Of a stretch of 8,872 bases of DNA, positions 1-5,747 are shown one piece after another (the stretch's first letter is position 1; each line of letters begins with the position of its first letter). Under the pieces are notes generated by a model, which made no database searches, was not told the origin of the DNA, and saw only the letters and a list, made by a program, of their open reading frames with translations. The DNA comes from Syntrophaceae bacterium UBA6252 (GTDB taxonomy: Bacteria > Desulfobacterota > Syntrophia > Syntrophales > UBA6807), in the NCBI GenBank assembly GCA_002441265.1, contig DJVQ01000019.1, positions 30,586-39,457 on the forward strand, in the 5' to 3' direction. A program made the position numbers and the translations under genes.

Positions 1-35
1 ATTTGGCCTTTTTACGACTTCATCAAAAAATGGTT

Positions 36-70
36 TTCCCATCCGCATGCCTGTGATAGACGGATGGGAA
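36..70. promoter_or_regulatory. Inverted repeat (10-bp perfect stem) in the leader of the first gene
   Basis: TTCCCATCCG at 36-45 is perfectly complementary to CGGATGGGAA at 61-70, with a 15-nt loop that contains the small palindrome GCATGC. The right arm ends 7 nt before the Shine-Dalgarno run GAGAGGAGG (78-86) of the gene starting at 94. No T-run follows the stem, so it is not a typical rho-independent terminator of an upstream gene. It could be an mRNA leader stem or a protein-binding dyad. The structure is read directly from the sequence; any regulatory role is inferred. Confidence 0.5.
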
Positions 71-93
71 CGATCGGAGAGAGGAGGATCCCC

Positions 94-663
94 ATGAAAC
101 GCACCGGTCTGTATTTCGAAGGTCCGGGCCCGGAGAACACCCGGGCGGCCCTGGAGGCGGTATCGGCCCGTCTGGAGAAAGGGGGGATCGATACGGTGAT
201 CGTTCCTTCCTGTAGTGGAAGGACGGCCCTTGCGGCACTGGAGGTGCTCGGTTCGAAGGCGCGGCTCGTCGTGGTGACCCATGTCGCCGGCTTCGACAAG
301 CCCAACGTCCAGGAAATGCCTGAGGAAACGAGAAAGGCCCTGGAAGGGAAGGGGGCCTCCGTGTTCACGGGCCAGCATGCCTTCGGGGGCGTGGGACGGG
401 GGATCAGGAACCGGTTCGCCACGTATCAGATCGACGAGATCATGGCGGGCACCCTGAGAACCTTCGGGCAGGGAACCAAGGTGGCCGTGGAGATCGCCCT
501 CATGGCCGCCGACGCGGGGCTGGCCCGCTCCGGGAAGGACTGCGTTTCCATGGGGGGAACGGAGGAAGGGGTGGACACGGCCCTGGTTGTCGCGCCGGCG
601 AACAGCTTCCGGTTTTTCGATCTCAAGGTCCGGGAAGTGATCTGCAAACCCTTCATGTTCTGA
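94..663 (+). CDS. Stand-alone pyruvate kinase alpha/beta (C-terminal) domain protein
   Basis: A 189-residue soluble protein that resembles the C-terminal alpha/beta domain of pyruvate kinase without the catalytic barrel. The early part (about residues 33-47) has a strand followed by SCSGRTA, matching the 'T/S-x-SGxTA' turn of that domain. Next come a strand (LVVVTHVAGF, 58-67) and a GG-rich turn with a strand (GGTEEGVDTALVV, 154-166). The PK barrel residues are absent, so it should not be a pyruvate kinase; its role in the cell is unknown. The ATG at 94 is preferred over the in-frame ATG at 64 because GAGAGGAGG (78-86) lies at correct spacing and the extra ten residues would fall on the leader inverted repeat. 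The stop is 10 nt before the next gene, so the two are very likely co-transcribed. The family call is fairly firm; the function is not known. Confidence 0.75.
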   Translation: MKRTGLYFEGPGPENTRAALEAVSARLEKGGIDTVIVPSCSGRTALAALEVLGSKARLVVVTHVAGFDKPNVQEMPEETRKALEGKGASVFTGQHAFGGVGRGIRNRFATYQIDEIMAGTLRTFGQGTKVAVEIALMAADAGLARSGKDCVSMGGTEEGVDTALVVAPANSFRFFDLKVREVICKPFMF

Positions 664-673
664 GGAGGAGGCC

Positions 674-1894
674 ATGGAATTCACGAGAAAGCACCTGGAA
701 CGGTACGCCGATGTTCTCCTTTGGGGACTTTCCACGGCGAGGGACGGAAAATTCCGTAAGAACGACATCGTGCTCATCCGGTTCGACAGGCCGGCCCTGG
801 AACTCATGGAGATTCTTTACGGGAAGCTTCTGGACCGGGGATGGAACGCCCTCGCCCGGATGGGACTCACGGCGACGATGGAGCGGAACTTCTATGACAA
901 GGCCGGTCCGACACAGCTCGTCTTCATCGCCCCGGGGGACCGGGAGCTCATCGGGAACCTGAACGGGAGCATCTACCTCCACGCCCCCCAGTCCCTGACG
1001 CACCTCCGCCACGTGGACCCGAAACGAATCGGAAAGTCCCTCGTGGCGAGGAAACCGCTCAGGGAAATCATGGAGAAGCGGGAGGAGCAGGGCGCGTTCG
1101 GATGGACCCTGTGCACCTTCCCCACGGAAAGCCTGGCGGAGCACGCGGGAATGACCGTCGGCGACTACACGGAGCAGATCGTGAAAGCCTGCTATCTCGA
1201 TCGGGACGATCCGGTGGCGGAATGGAAGGAGGTTTACCGCAGGGTCTCGGGGATCAAGAAATGGCTGAACGGCCTCGAGGTCGAATCCTTCCGCATCCGC
1301 TCCGAATCCATGGACCTGAAAATCACGCCCGGGAAAAAGAGGAAGTGGATCGGCATTTCGGGGCACAACATCCCCAGCTTCGAGATCTTCCTTTCACCCG
1401 ACTGGCGGGGGACGGAGGGGACCTACTTCGCGAACCAGCCCTCCTACCGCAGCGGGAATTACGTGGAAGGGGTCCGGCTCACGTTCCGGGACGGGCAGGC
1501 GGTGGAGATCGAGGCGGAAAAGGGCGGGGATTTCGTGAAACAGCAGGCGGCCATGGACGGCGGGGCCTGCCGGATCGGGGAATTCTCCCTGACGGACCGG
1601 CGGTTTTCCCGGATCGACCGTTTCATGGCGGACACCCTGTTCGACGAGAACTACGGCGGGGAGTTCGGCAACTGCCACGTGGCCCTGGGTTCCTCCTATT
1701 CCGACACCTATGCCGGCGATCCCGCCGCACTGACGAAGCGGATCAAGAAATCCCTGGGTTTCAACGATTCGGCCCTTCACTGGGACCTGGTGAACACGGA
1801 GAGAAAAACGGTGACGGCCCGCCTGAGATCGGGGAAGGAGATCGCCCTGTACGAAAACGGGGTCTTCGCGGTCCCCGGGGGAGGCCGTTTGTAG
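674..1894 (+). CDS. M29-family (thermophilic-type) metallo-aminopeptidase
   Basis: A 406-residue cytoplasmic aminopeptidase of the M29 (AmpS/PepS/AmpT) clan, about the usual length (400-415). These enzymes remove N-terminal amino acids from peptides with a dinuclear metal site. The expected ligands and catalytic residues are all visible: Glu237 in NIPSFEIF (the family's NIP-x-GE motif), Glu303 in GEFSL, Glu325 in LFDEN, His335 and Tyr342 in CHVALGSSY, and His369/Asp371 in HWDL. The C-terminal beta segment ends in the typical 'YENGVF' turn. NIPSFE departs from the usual NIPTGE, so substrate preference may differ. There is no signal peptide. The start at 674 sits behind GGAGGAGG, immediately after the upstream stop. 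It probably forms an operon with the pyruvate-kinase-domain gene, but no shared pathway is evident. Confidence 0.9.
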   Translation: MEFTRKHLERYADVLLWGLSTARDGKFRKNDIVLIRFDRPALELMEILYGKLLDRGWNALARMGLTATMERNFYDKAGPTQLVFIAPGDRELIGNLNGSIYLHAPQSLTHLRHVDPKRIGKSLVARKPLREIMEKREEQGAFGWTLCTFPTESLAEHAGMTVGDYTEQIVKACYLDRDDPVAEWKEVYRRVSGIKKWLNGLEVESFRIRSESMDLKITPGKKRKWIGISGHNIPSFEIFLSPDWRGTEGTYFANQPSYRSGNYVEGVRLTFRDGQAVEIEAEKGGDFVKQQAAMDGGACRIGEFSLTDRRFSRIDRFMADTLFDENYGGEFGNCHVALGSSYSDTYAGDPAALTKRIKKSLGFNDSALHWDLVNTERKTVTARLRSGKEIALYENGVFAVPGGGRL

Positions 1895-1905
1895 CGGAAG
1901 GCAAA

Positions 1906-1929
1906 GGGGGACGGCGAAAACCGTCCCCC
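1906..1929. terminator. Hairpin between convergent genes (candidate terminator)
   Basis: GGGGGACGG (1906-1914), loop CGAAAA, CCGTCCCCC (1921-1929): a perfect 9-bp GC-rich stem lying between the aminopeptidase stop (1894) and the stop of the minus-strand small gene (1931). No proper U-tract follows on the plus strand, and only a short TTT follows on the minus strand, so intrinsic termination may be weak. Its position between convergent genes supports a shared 3'-end role. Confidence 0.55.
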
Positions 1930-1930
1930 G

Positions 1931-2263
1931 TCATATCAGCGGCGGCTGGTCCCTTTTCCGCGCGAAGCAGGTCTGGCAGATCGGTTTCTTGCGAAGCAGC
2001 CGTTCCAGCAGGTTTTCGAACACGAAGAGATGGATCATCTCCTCCCGGGAATTGCCCGCCGGCCGGAGAGGCGCCTCCTCGCTGCTCTGTTCCAGCTCGA
2101 TCTTGTGGGAAAACCACTCGATGGCGCTTTTCTCCTCGCCGGTCATGTCGCCCAGTTCGTCGAGCGTATGGACGAACCGGTCATTGTCTTCCCCTTCCCG
2201 TTTTCCGCACTCCCTGCACCGGATCACCCCTTTGGGGAGGCGGCTTACCAGCAATCGGCCCAT
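1931..2263 (-). CDS. Small hypothetical protein with two CxxC pairs (possible split zinc site)
   Basis: I do not recognise this 110-residue protein. It has CRECGK at residues 16-21 and CQTCF at 96-100, i.e. two CxxC knuckles about 77 residues apart that could form one zinc-ribbon-like site. The middle is charged and acidic and predicted helical (EELxEMTGEEKS-like, then EEMIHLFVFENLLERLLRKK). There is no signal peptide or membrane segment. The ATG at 2263 is the only ATG, GTG or TTG start before an in-frame stop upstream. Its Shine-Dalgarno-like AAGGAAAGG is about 15 nt away, which is longer than ideal. It has its own candidate promoter and is separated from LemA by about 160 nt, so it is probably an independent unit. 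The Cys spacing and reading frame argue for a real gene; the function is unknown. Confidence 0.6.
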   Translation of the reverse strand: MGRLLVSRLPKGVIRCRECGKREGEDNDRFVHTLDELGDMTGEEKSAIEWFSHKIELEQSSEEAPLRPAGNSREEMIHLFVFENLLERLLRKKPICQTCFARKRDQPPLI

Positions 2264-2307
2264 GGATATTTCAATTGCCCTTTCCTTCTTCGGATTTTCA
2301 TGAACCT

Positions 2308-2335
2308 AATATAATAACGGAATCGGAGGACGCAA
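2308..2335 (-). promoter_or_regulatory. Candidate sigma70-type promoter for the small CxxC protein gene
   Basis: Read on the minus strand: -35 TTGCGT (2330-2335), a 16-nt spacer, and -10 TATATT (2308-2313, five of six consensus). This is an AT-rich island in an otherwise GC-rich window. It lies about 45 nt upstream of the ATG at 2263. No strong terminator for the preceding lemA operon was found between 2336 and 2422, so some read-through is possible. Confidence 0.45.
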
Positions 2336-2422
2336 CCTTTAGCGTTTCATAAAATATGACGCGGCCCGCGTTCTTCGGCCGGATCCGCCTTGTTTTCGAG
2401 GGTTCGGGCGTTCCCTTTTTTC

Positions 2423-2998
2423 TCAGAAACGAACCTGGGGGGCCGCCTTGGCCGCCTCGGGCACCTCGAAAAACGCCTGTTTTTCGAAACCGAAGAACCC
2501 CGCAAGGAGGTTGGCGGGGAAGCTCCGGATCTTTACGTTGTAAGCCCTGACCGCTTCGTTGTACCGCCGCCTTTCGACGGCGATCCGGTTTTCCGTCCCC
2601 GCGAGTTCGTCCTGGAGCCTCAGGAAATTTACGTTGGATTTCAGTTCGGGATACCGTTCCACGACCACCAGAAGCCGGCTCAGGGCCGAAGTGAGTTCGT
2701 TGTTCGCCTCGATCTTTTCCGGGACCGTCCGGGCGCCTGTCGCCTGGGCGCGGGCCTTGGTGACCTCGATGAAGACCTTCTGCTCCTGGGCGGCGAATCC
2801 CTTCACCGTTTCCACCAGGTTGGGAATCAGGTCGTATCTCCGCTGGAGCTGGTTGTCCACCTGGGCCCAGGCGGCCTTCACCGCCTCGTCCAGGGTGACG
2901 AAGGAATTGTAGGTGCCCTTGAGGAACGAAAAGGAAGCCAGAACGATCAGGACGAGGACCGCCAGAACGATGAAAAACGCCTTCAGACCTTTGCTCAT
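2423..2998 (-). CDS. lemA: LemA family membrane protein
   Basis: 191 residues, typical for LemA (about 185-200). An N-terminal membrane segment (residues about 7-26, no lipobox Cys) anchors a long helical-bundle domain. The hallmark motifs are present in order: W44-QVDNQLQRRYDLIPNL (44-61) with VETVKGFA; ERYPELKSNVNFLRLQDEL (114-132); GTENRIAVERRRYNEAVRAYN (134-154); and IRSFPAN with FGFE and FFEVP near the C-terminus. LemA is widespread and structurally known but has no settled biochemical function; it often sits beside TPM-domain genes, as here. AAGGAGG at 3006-3012 lies 7 nt before the ATG. It is the last gene of the four-gene operon, with a 50-nt gap after the nucleotidyltransferase gene. 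Confidence 0.95.
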   Translation of the reverse strand: MSKGLKAFFIVLAVLVLIVLASFSFLKGTYNSFVTLDEAVKAAWAQVDNQLQRRYDLIPNLVETVKGFAAQEQKVFIEVTKARAQATGARTVPEKIEANNELTSALSRLLVVVERYPELKSNVNFLRLQDELAGTENRIAVERRRYNEAVRAYNVKIRSFPANLLAGFFGFEKQAFFEVPEAAKAAPQVRF

Positions 2999-3048
2999 AG
3001 GGGAACCTCCTTGAATGCTTTATTCCCGGGACGGGTTCCCGGTGTGTC

Positions 3049-3780
3049 TCAGAGACACTGCAGTGTGTCCAATCGGATACAGAGGGCCTCGATTTCCCTC
3101 ATATAGCCCATGAAGACCTCCCGCACGTTCTCCCCCTCCGGAAGTCCCTTCCCCTCCCGGATGTCGAGGCATCGGGAAAAGACCTTCCCGTTCAGGGAAA
3201 AGGCCTCCGCGGTCTTTTCCAGGACGTCCCGCTTCGTCGGCGGGATTTCGAGATCCTTCAGGAAGAGCAGGCCCTGGAACAGGGAAAGGAATGCGGTGAT
3301 GGATTCGCCCATCAGGTTCCGGAGGTCCTTCTCCCTTCCCTCCGAATCGAGAAAACCGGTTCGCAGCAGGATGAGCTTTCCCCTGAGGTCCCGCTCGCAC
3401 TGGGAACGCACGTTCTCCTTGCGGAACACGAGCCCTCCGAGGACGTCCCGGCCGGCGACGAGGACGTGGTGCCGCCGCATGGTCAGGAATTCCAGGGGAA
3501 AGACGTCCAGGGAGGAGCGGATTTCCTCCTCCGTCAGGAAGAGGGGAATGGCCAGGCGCTTTTTCCGCCAGGATTTCACCAGGGGGAGGGCCCTGTCGAG
3601 GAGGGCCGTCCCGGCGCCGGAAAGGACGGCGAGAAGATTGATGTCCGACTTTCCCGGCCGGTAGTCCCCCGTCGCCGCGCTTCCGTAAAGGACAAGCGAT
3701 TCCAGGTGGTCTCCAAAGGCCTTTCTCAAGTTCTCAAGGACTTCCGGCATCAGGGTTTCCGGAATGCCGCTTTTTTCCAT
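3049..3780 (-). CDS. Nucleotidyltransferase-fold protein with DxN in place of DxD
   Basis: A 243-residue protein with an N-terminal minimal-nucleotidyltransferase signature: LYGSAATGDYRPGKSDINLL (31-50), i.e. GS-x3-G followed by SDIN. In active members the metal-binding pair is D-x-D; here the second position is Asn48. A second conserved-looking stretch, PLFLTEEEIRSSLDVFPLEFL followed by a C-x3-D-LRGKLILLR helix, suggests a full-length family member with a helical C-terminal half rather than a short MNT toxin-antitoxin protein. Substrate is unknown and catalysis is uncertain. The ATG at 3780 is chosen because GAGGTGA ends 5 nt upstream; the GTG at 3789 lies inside that Shine-Dalgarno run and would give 246 residues. 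It starts 12 nt after the TPM gene stop, so the two are translated from one message. Confidence 0.8.
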   Translation of the reverse strand: MEKSGIPETLMPEVLENLRKAFGDHLESLVLYGSAATGDYRPGKSDINLLAVLSGAGTALLDRALPLVKSWRKKRLAIPLFLTEEEIRSSLDVFPLEFLTMRRHHVLVAGRDVLGGLVFRKENVRSQCERDLRGKLILLRTGFLDSEGREKDLRNLMGESITAFLSLFQGLLFLKDLEIPPTKRDVLEKTAEAFSLNGKVFSRCLDIREGKGLPEGENVREVFMGYMREIEALCIRLDTLQCL

Positions 3781-3792
3781 GGCCGTCACCTC

Positions 3793-4599
3793 TCAGAAAC
3801 TTCTTCCCGCGCCGCCGCCGCCGCTCATGCCGCCCCCGAATCCTCCAAAGCCGCCGCCGAAGCCGCCGAAGCCGCCCCTGCGGGAACCCCCGCCCATCCC
3901 GCCGCTCAGCATCATCAGAAGGATATAGGGCAGCATGGCCCGCCCCCGCCTCGTGCCGAGAAGGAGGATCAGGACGATGATGAGGAACAGGAAACCGAAG
4001 GGACTGGTCTTCCTTTCCTGCCTCGGCCTTTCCACCGGGGGGGGAGCGAAGCCGCCGTCCCCGGCGACCACGGCCGCCACGGCCTTCATGCCGTTCAGGA
4101 GCCCCGGACCGTATTCCCCTTTTCTCAGGTAGGGGAGGACGTACCGGTCGAGAACGGATCCGGCGAGGCCGTCGGGGAGGACTCCCTCCAGGCCGTATCC
4201 CGTTTCGATGCGGACCCTTCGTTCCTTCACGGCGACGAAGATCAGGGCCCCCCGGTCCTCTCCCTTTTTCCCGATGCCCCAGGACTCGAAAAGACGGTTG
4301 GCATACTCGTCGGGGTCCCGCCCATCCGTGGAGACGACGGTGGCGACGACGATGGCGGCCCCCGTTTTCGCAAGGACCTGCGCGGCGAGCTGTTCCATGG
4401 CCTTCCGGTCGGGAAGCGGAATGACCCCGGCGAAATCGTTCACCGCCCCCATGGGGGAGGGCAGGGGTGCTTCCGCCCGGATGGGCGCGATGAGGGCGGC
4501 GGACAGAAGGAGGGCCAGAAGAAAGGCGCAGATTCCCGTCCGCGGAACCCGCCCGCGGCCGCGAGGCCTTTCGCCGCCGGTGGAGGAATAACCCTTCAA
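3793..4599 (-). CDS. TPM-domain membrane protein (YgcG-like) with Gly-rich tail
   Basis: 268 residues from the proposed TTG start. Layout: an Arg-rich N-terminus and signal peptide core (about 22-42, possible cleavage after IRA); an extracytoplasmic TPM domain (about 52-178) with VNDFAGVIP, the TGAAIVVATV strand, WGIGKKGEDRGALIFVAVKERRVRIETGYGLEGVLPDG and YVLPYLRKGEYGPGL; a membrane segment (about 201-216) with a second hydrophobic stretch (221-232); and a Gly/Phe-rich tail of GGFGG repeats ending GAGRSF. This is the classic YgcG/TPM architecture. The start is a TTG sharing TTGA with the stop of the upstream MBL gene (4-nt overlap), preceded at 7 nt by GGAGA (4607-4611). The ATG at 4635 lacks a ribosome site, and longer extensions are Arg/Pro shadow sequence. 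TPM proteins commonly pair with LemA, which lies two genes downstream. Proposed roles include membrane or photosystem maintenance and phosphatase activity; none is established for this type. Confidence 0.9.
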   Translation of the reverse strand: MKGYSSTGGERPRGRGRVPRTGICAFLLALLLSAALIAPIRAEAPLPSPMGAVNDFAGVIPLPDRKAMEQLAAQVLAKTGAAIVVATVVSTDGRDPDEYANRLFESWGIGKKGEDRGALIFVAVKERRVRIETGYGLEGVLPDGLAGSVLDRYVLPYLRKGEYGPGLLNGMKAVAAVVAGDGGFAPPPVERPRQERKTSPFGFLFLIIVLILLLGTRRGRAMLPYILLMMLSGGMGGGSRRGGFGGFGGGFGGFGGGMSGGGGAGRSF

Positions 4600-5435
4600 A
4601 GGGCCGTCTCCAGGGTCTGGGTGAGGGCGAAACATTCCATCGAGGCGCCCTGCTCCCCGATGATCCTTCTGCAGTCCCGCAGGATGTCCTCCAGGGCGTC
4701 GTCGCTCCGTTCCTGGTTGTGATGGAAAAGCCCCAGTTTCCCGACGCCGGCGGCGAGCGCGAGGCGCAGGGCGTCCCGGTACGTGGAATGTCCCCATGTC
4801 CGGGTTTTCCCGTATTCCCGCTCGGTGAACTCGGCGTCGTGGATCAGGAAGTCCGCCCCCCGGGAGAATTCAACGTATTTCTCGAAGGACCGCCCGCCGG
4901 GATGGATGTGGGACAGCTCGTTGTCCGTGAGGAAGACGAACTTTTTCCCGTCCTCCTCGAACCGGAAACCCATACCCCCGTTCGGATGGCTGAGAGGGAT
5001 GGCGTGGACGGTGACCGCTCCGATGGCGAAGGGGCGGTCGCAGTTTTCGCTGAAGTCGATCCGGGCCTTGATCTCGCTGAAATCCACGGGGAAATGGGGG
5101 GCCTTCATGACCCGGGAGATCATCTTCCGGAGGGAGTCCTGCGCGAAGGGACACCCGTGGAACGAGATCTCCGTCCGGTCGGTGTAGATGGGCTTGAAGA
5201 AGGGGAATCCCATGATGTGGTCCCAGTGGGCGTGGGTGAGAATCATGGAAAGATGCCCGGCCGGTTCCCTGATGAGGCGGTTTCCCAGGCGGCGGATTCC
5301 GGAGCCCGCGTCGATGAGGATGATGTCGTTGCCGCCGCTTCGAATTTCGATGGAGGTCGTGTCCCCCCCATACCGGAGGAATTCGGGACCCGACACGGGG
5401 ATGGACCCCCGGGCGCCCCAACAGCGGATCAGCAT
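4596..5435 (-). CDS. MBL-fold metallo-hydrolase
   Basis: A 279-residue soluble metallo-beta-lactamase-fold hydrolase of the RNase Z/PhnP-like (phosphodiesterase-type) branch. Metal ligands are visible: HAHWDH (68-73, the HxHxDH motif), His150 in PLSHPNGG, the Asp171 (FLTDNE) and Asp200 (LIHDAEF) positions, His216 in GHST and His238 in LFHHN. The N-terminus GARGSIPVSGPEFLRYGGDTTS is characteristic of a bacterial subfamily often annotated only as 'MBL fold metallo-hydrolase'. Substrate is unknown; a cyclic-nucleotide or phosphodiester substrate is plausible from the branch. GGGAGG (5441-5446) lies 5 nt before the ATG. It is the first gene of the operon behind the 5489-5517 promoter and is translationally coupled to the TPM gene by a 4-nt overlap. 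Confidence 0.9.
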   Translation of the reverse strand: MLIRCWGARGSIPVSGPEFLRYGGDTTSIEIRSGGNDIILIDAGSGIRRLGNRLIREPAGHLSMILTHAHWDHIMGFPFFKPIYTDRTEISFHGCPFAQDSLRKMISRVMKAPHFPVDFSEIKARIDFSENCDRPFAIGAVTVHAIPLSHPNGGMGFRFEEDGKKFVFLTDNELSHIHPGGRSFEKYVEFSRGADFLIHDAEFTEREYGKTRTWGHSTYRDALRLALAAGVGKLGLFHHNQERSDDALEDILRDCRRIIGEQGASMECFALTQTLETAL

Positions 5436-5488
5436 GCCGCCCTCCCGGGGGACGATACGGTTTTCTTCGAAATCAACATCATGGGACT

Positions 5489-5517
5489 CTTATACGATTG
5501 AATCAATCGAATTGCAA
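5489..5517 (-). promoter_or_regulatory. Strong candidate sigma70 promoter of the MBL-TPM-NTase-LemA operon
   Basis: Read on the minus strand: -35 TTGCAA (5512-5517), an exact 17-nt spacer, and -10 TATAAG (5489-5494, five of six consensus). Transcription should begin near 5481, leaving a leader of about 45 nt before the ATG at 5435. This is the best promoter-like sequence upstream of the operon. Confidence 0.65.
5495..5509. promoter_or_regulatory. Candidate operator: 7-1-7 perfect palindrome in the promoter spacer
   Basis: CGATTGA-A-TCAATCG is a perfect 15-bp dyad filling almost the whole -35/-10 spacer of the operon promoter. Such placement is typical of a repressor operator. No regulator gene lies in the window, so the binding protein is unknown. 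Confidence 0.5.
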
Positions 5518-5550
5518 CGCCCGGCCGCGAAATTTCCGCCTCCTCGGACA

Positions 5551-5638
5551 GAAAAACCAGGGACACTGCCCGCATTTTTCTTGAGAAAAATACGGGCAGT
5601 GTCCCGGTTTTTCCCCCAGGAAGTGTCCCTGGTTTTTC
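5551..5638. repeat. REP/BIME-like composite inverted repeat
   Basis: An 88-bp element bounded by exact 17-bp inverted termini: GAAAAACCAGGGACACT at 5551-5567 and its complement at 5622-5638. Inside, 5552-5580 and 5585-5612 form a near-perfect hairpin (AAAAACC, GGGACACTGCCCG and ATTTTTC arms) with a TTGA loop, one bulged A and one C/A mismatch. The core GGGACACT therefore occurs three times, once forward and twice inverted, with two flavours (followed by GCCCG or by TCCTGG). It sits between two outward-facing promoters, so it is not a terminator of either neighbour. The arrangement resembles REP/BIME elements mobilised by RAYT (Y1) transposases. No transposase is in the window, and no target-site duplication is evident. 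Confidence 0.65.
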
Positions 5639-5667
5639 GGCCAGTATCACCCGGTTTTGTTTTCGTC

Positions 5668-5696
5668 TTGACAGGACGGGGAAAGTGATATAGAAG
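5668..5696 (+). promoter_or_regulatory. Candidate sigma70 promoter of rpsT
   Basis: A perfect -35 TTGACA at 5668-5673. Two overlapping -10 choices each match four of six: TATAGA at 5689-5694 (15-nt spacer) and TAGAAG at 5691-5696 (17-nt spacer). This gives a leader of roughly 45-50 nt before the rpsT start. No upstream gene on this strand could supply transcription, which supports a local promoter. Confidence 0.6.
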
Positions 5697-5747
5697 GTTT
5701 CGCTCAAACATATTGTGAATCCATGCATTTCATGAAGGAGGATTTCT

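Noticed and set aside
1102..2352. Long plus-strand open frame (416 codons) over the M29 peptidase and beyond
   Set aside because: It is an Arg/Gly/Pro-rich out-of-frame shadow of the aminopeptidase, which has all its catalytic motifs in the other frame; there is no ribosome site or recognisable domain.
2360..2422. Terminator downstream of lemA
   Set aside because: Only a 5-bp CGGCC/GGCCG pairing with a 9-nt loop was found; too weak to call.
3026..3042. 6-bp stem CCGGGA/TCCCGG between the NTase and lemA genes as a terminator
   Set aside because: Short, with no U-tract on the transcribed strand; it lies inside the operon, so at most a minor mRNA structure.
2390..3106. Plus-strand open frame (238 codons) across lemA
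   Set aside because: Antisense shadow of the well-conserved LemA protein.
3466..4722. Long plus-strand open frame (418 codons) antisense to the NTase and TPM genes
   Set aside because: High GC keeps this frame open. The product is low-complexity Pro/Ala/Gly/His, while the minus strand has clear families.
4600..4797. N-terminal extension of the TPM protein to the ATG at 4797
   Set aside because: It lies wholly within the MBL gene, encodes Arg/Pro-rich shadow sequence and would bury the signal peptide.
5551..5638. The inverted repeat as a rho-independent terminator or CRISPR unit
   Set aside because: Both flanking genes point away from it, so there is nothing to terminate, and there are no regularly spaced direct repeats with unique spacers.
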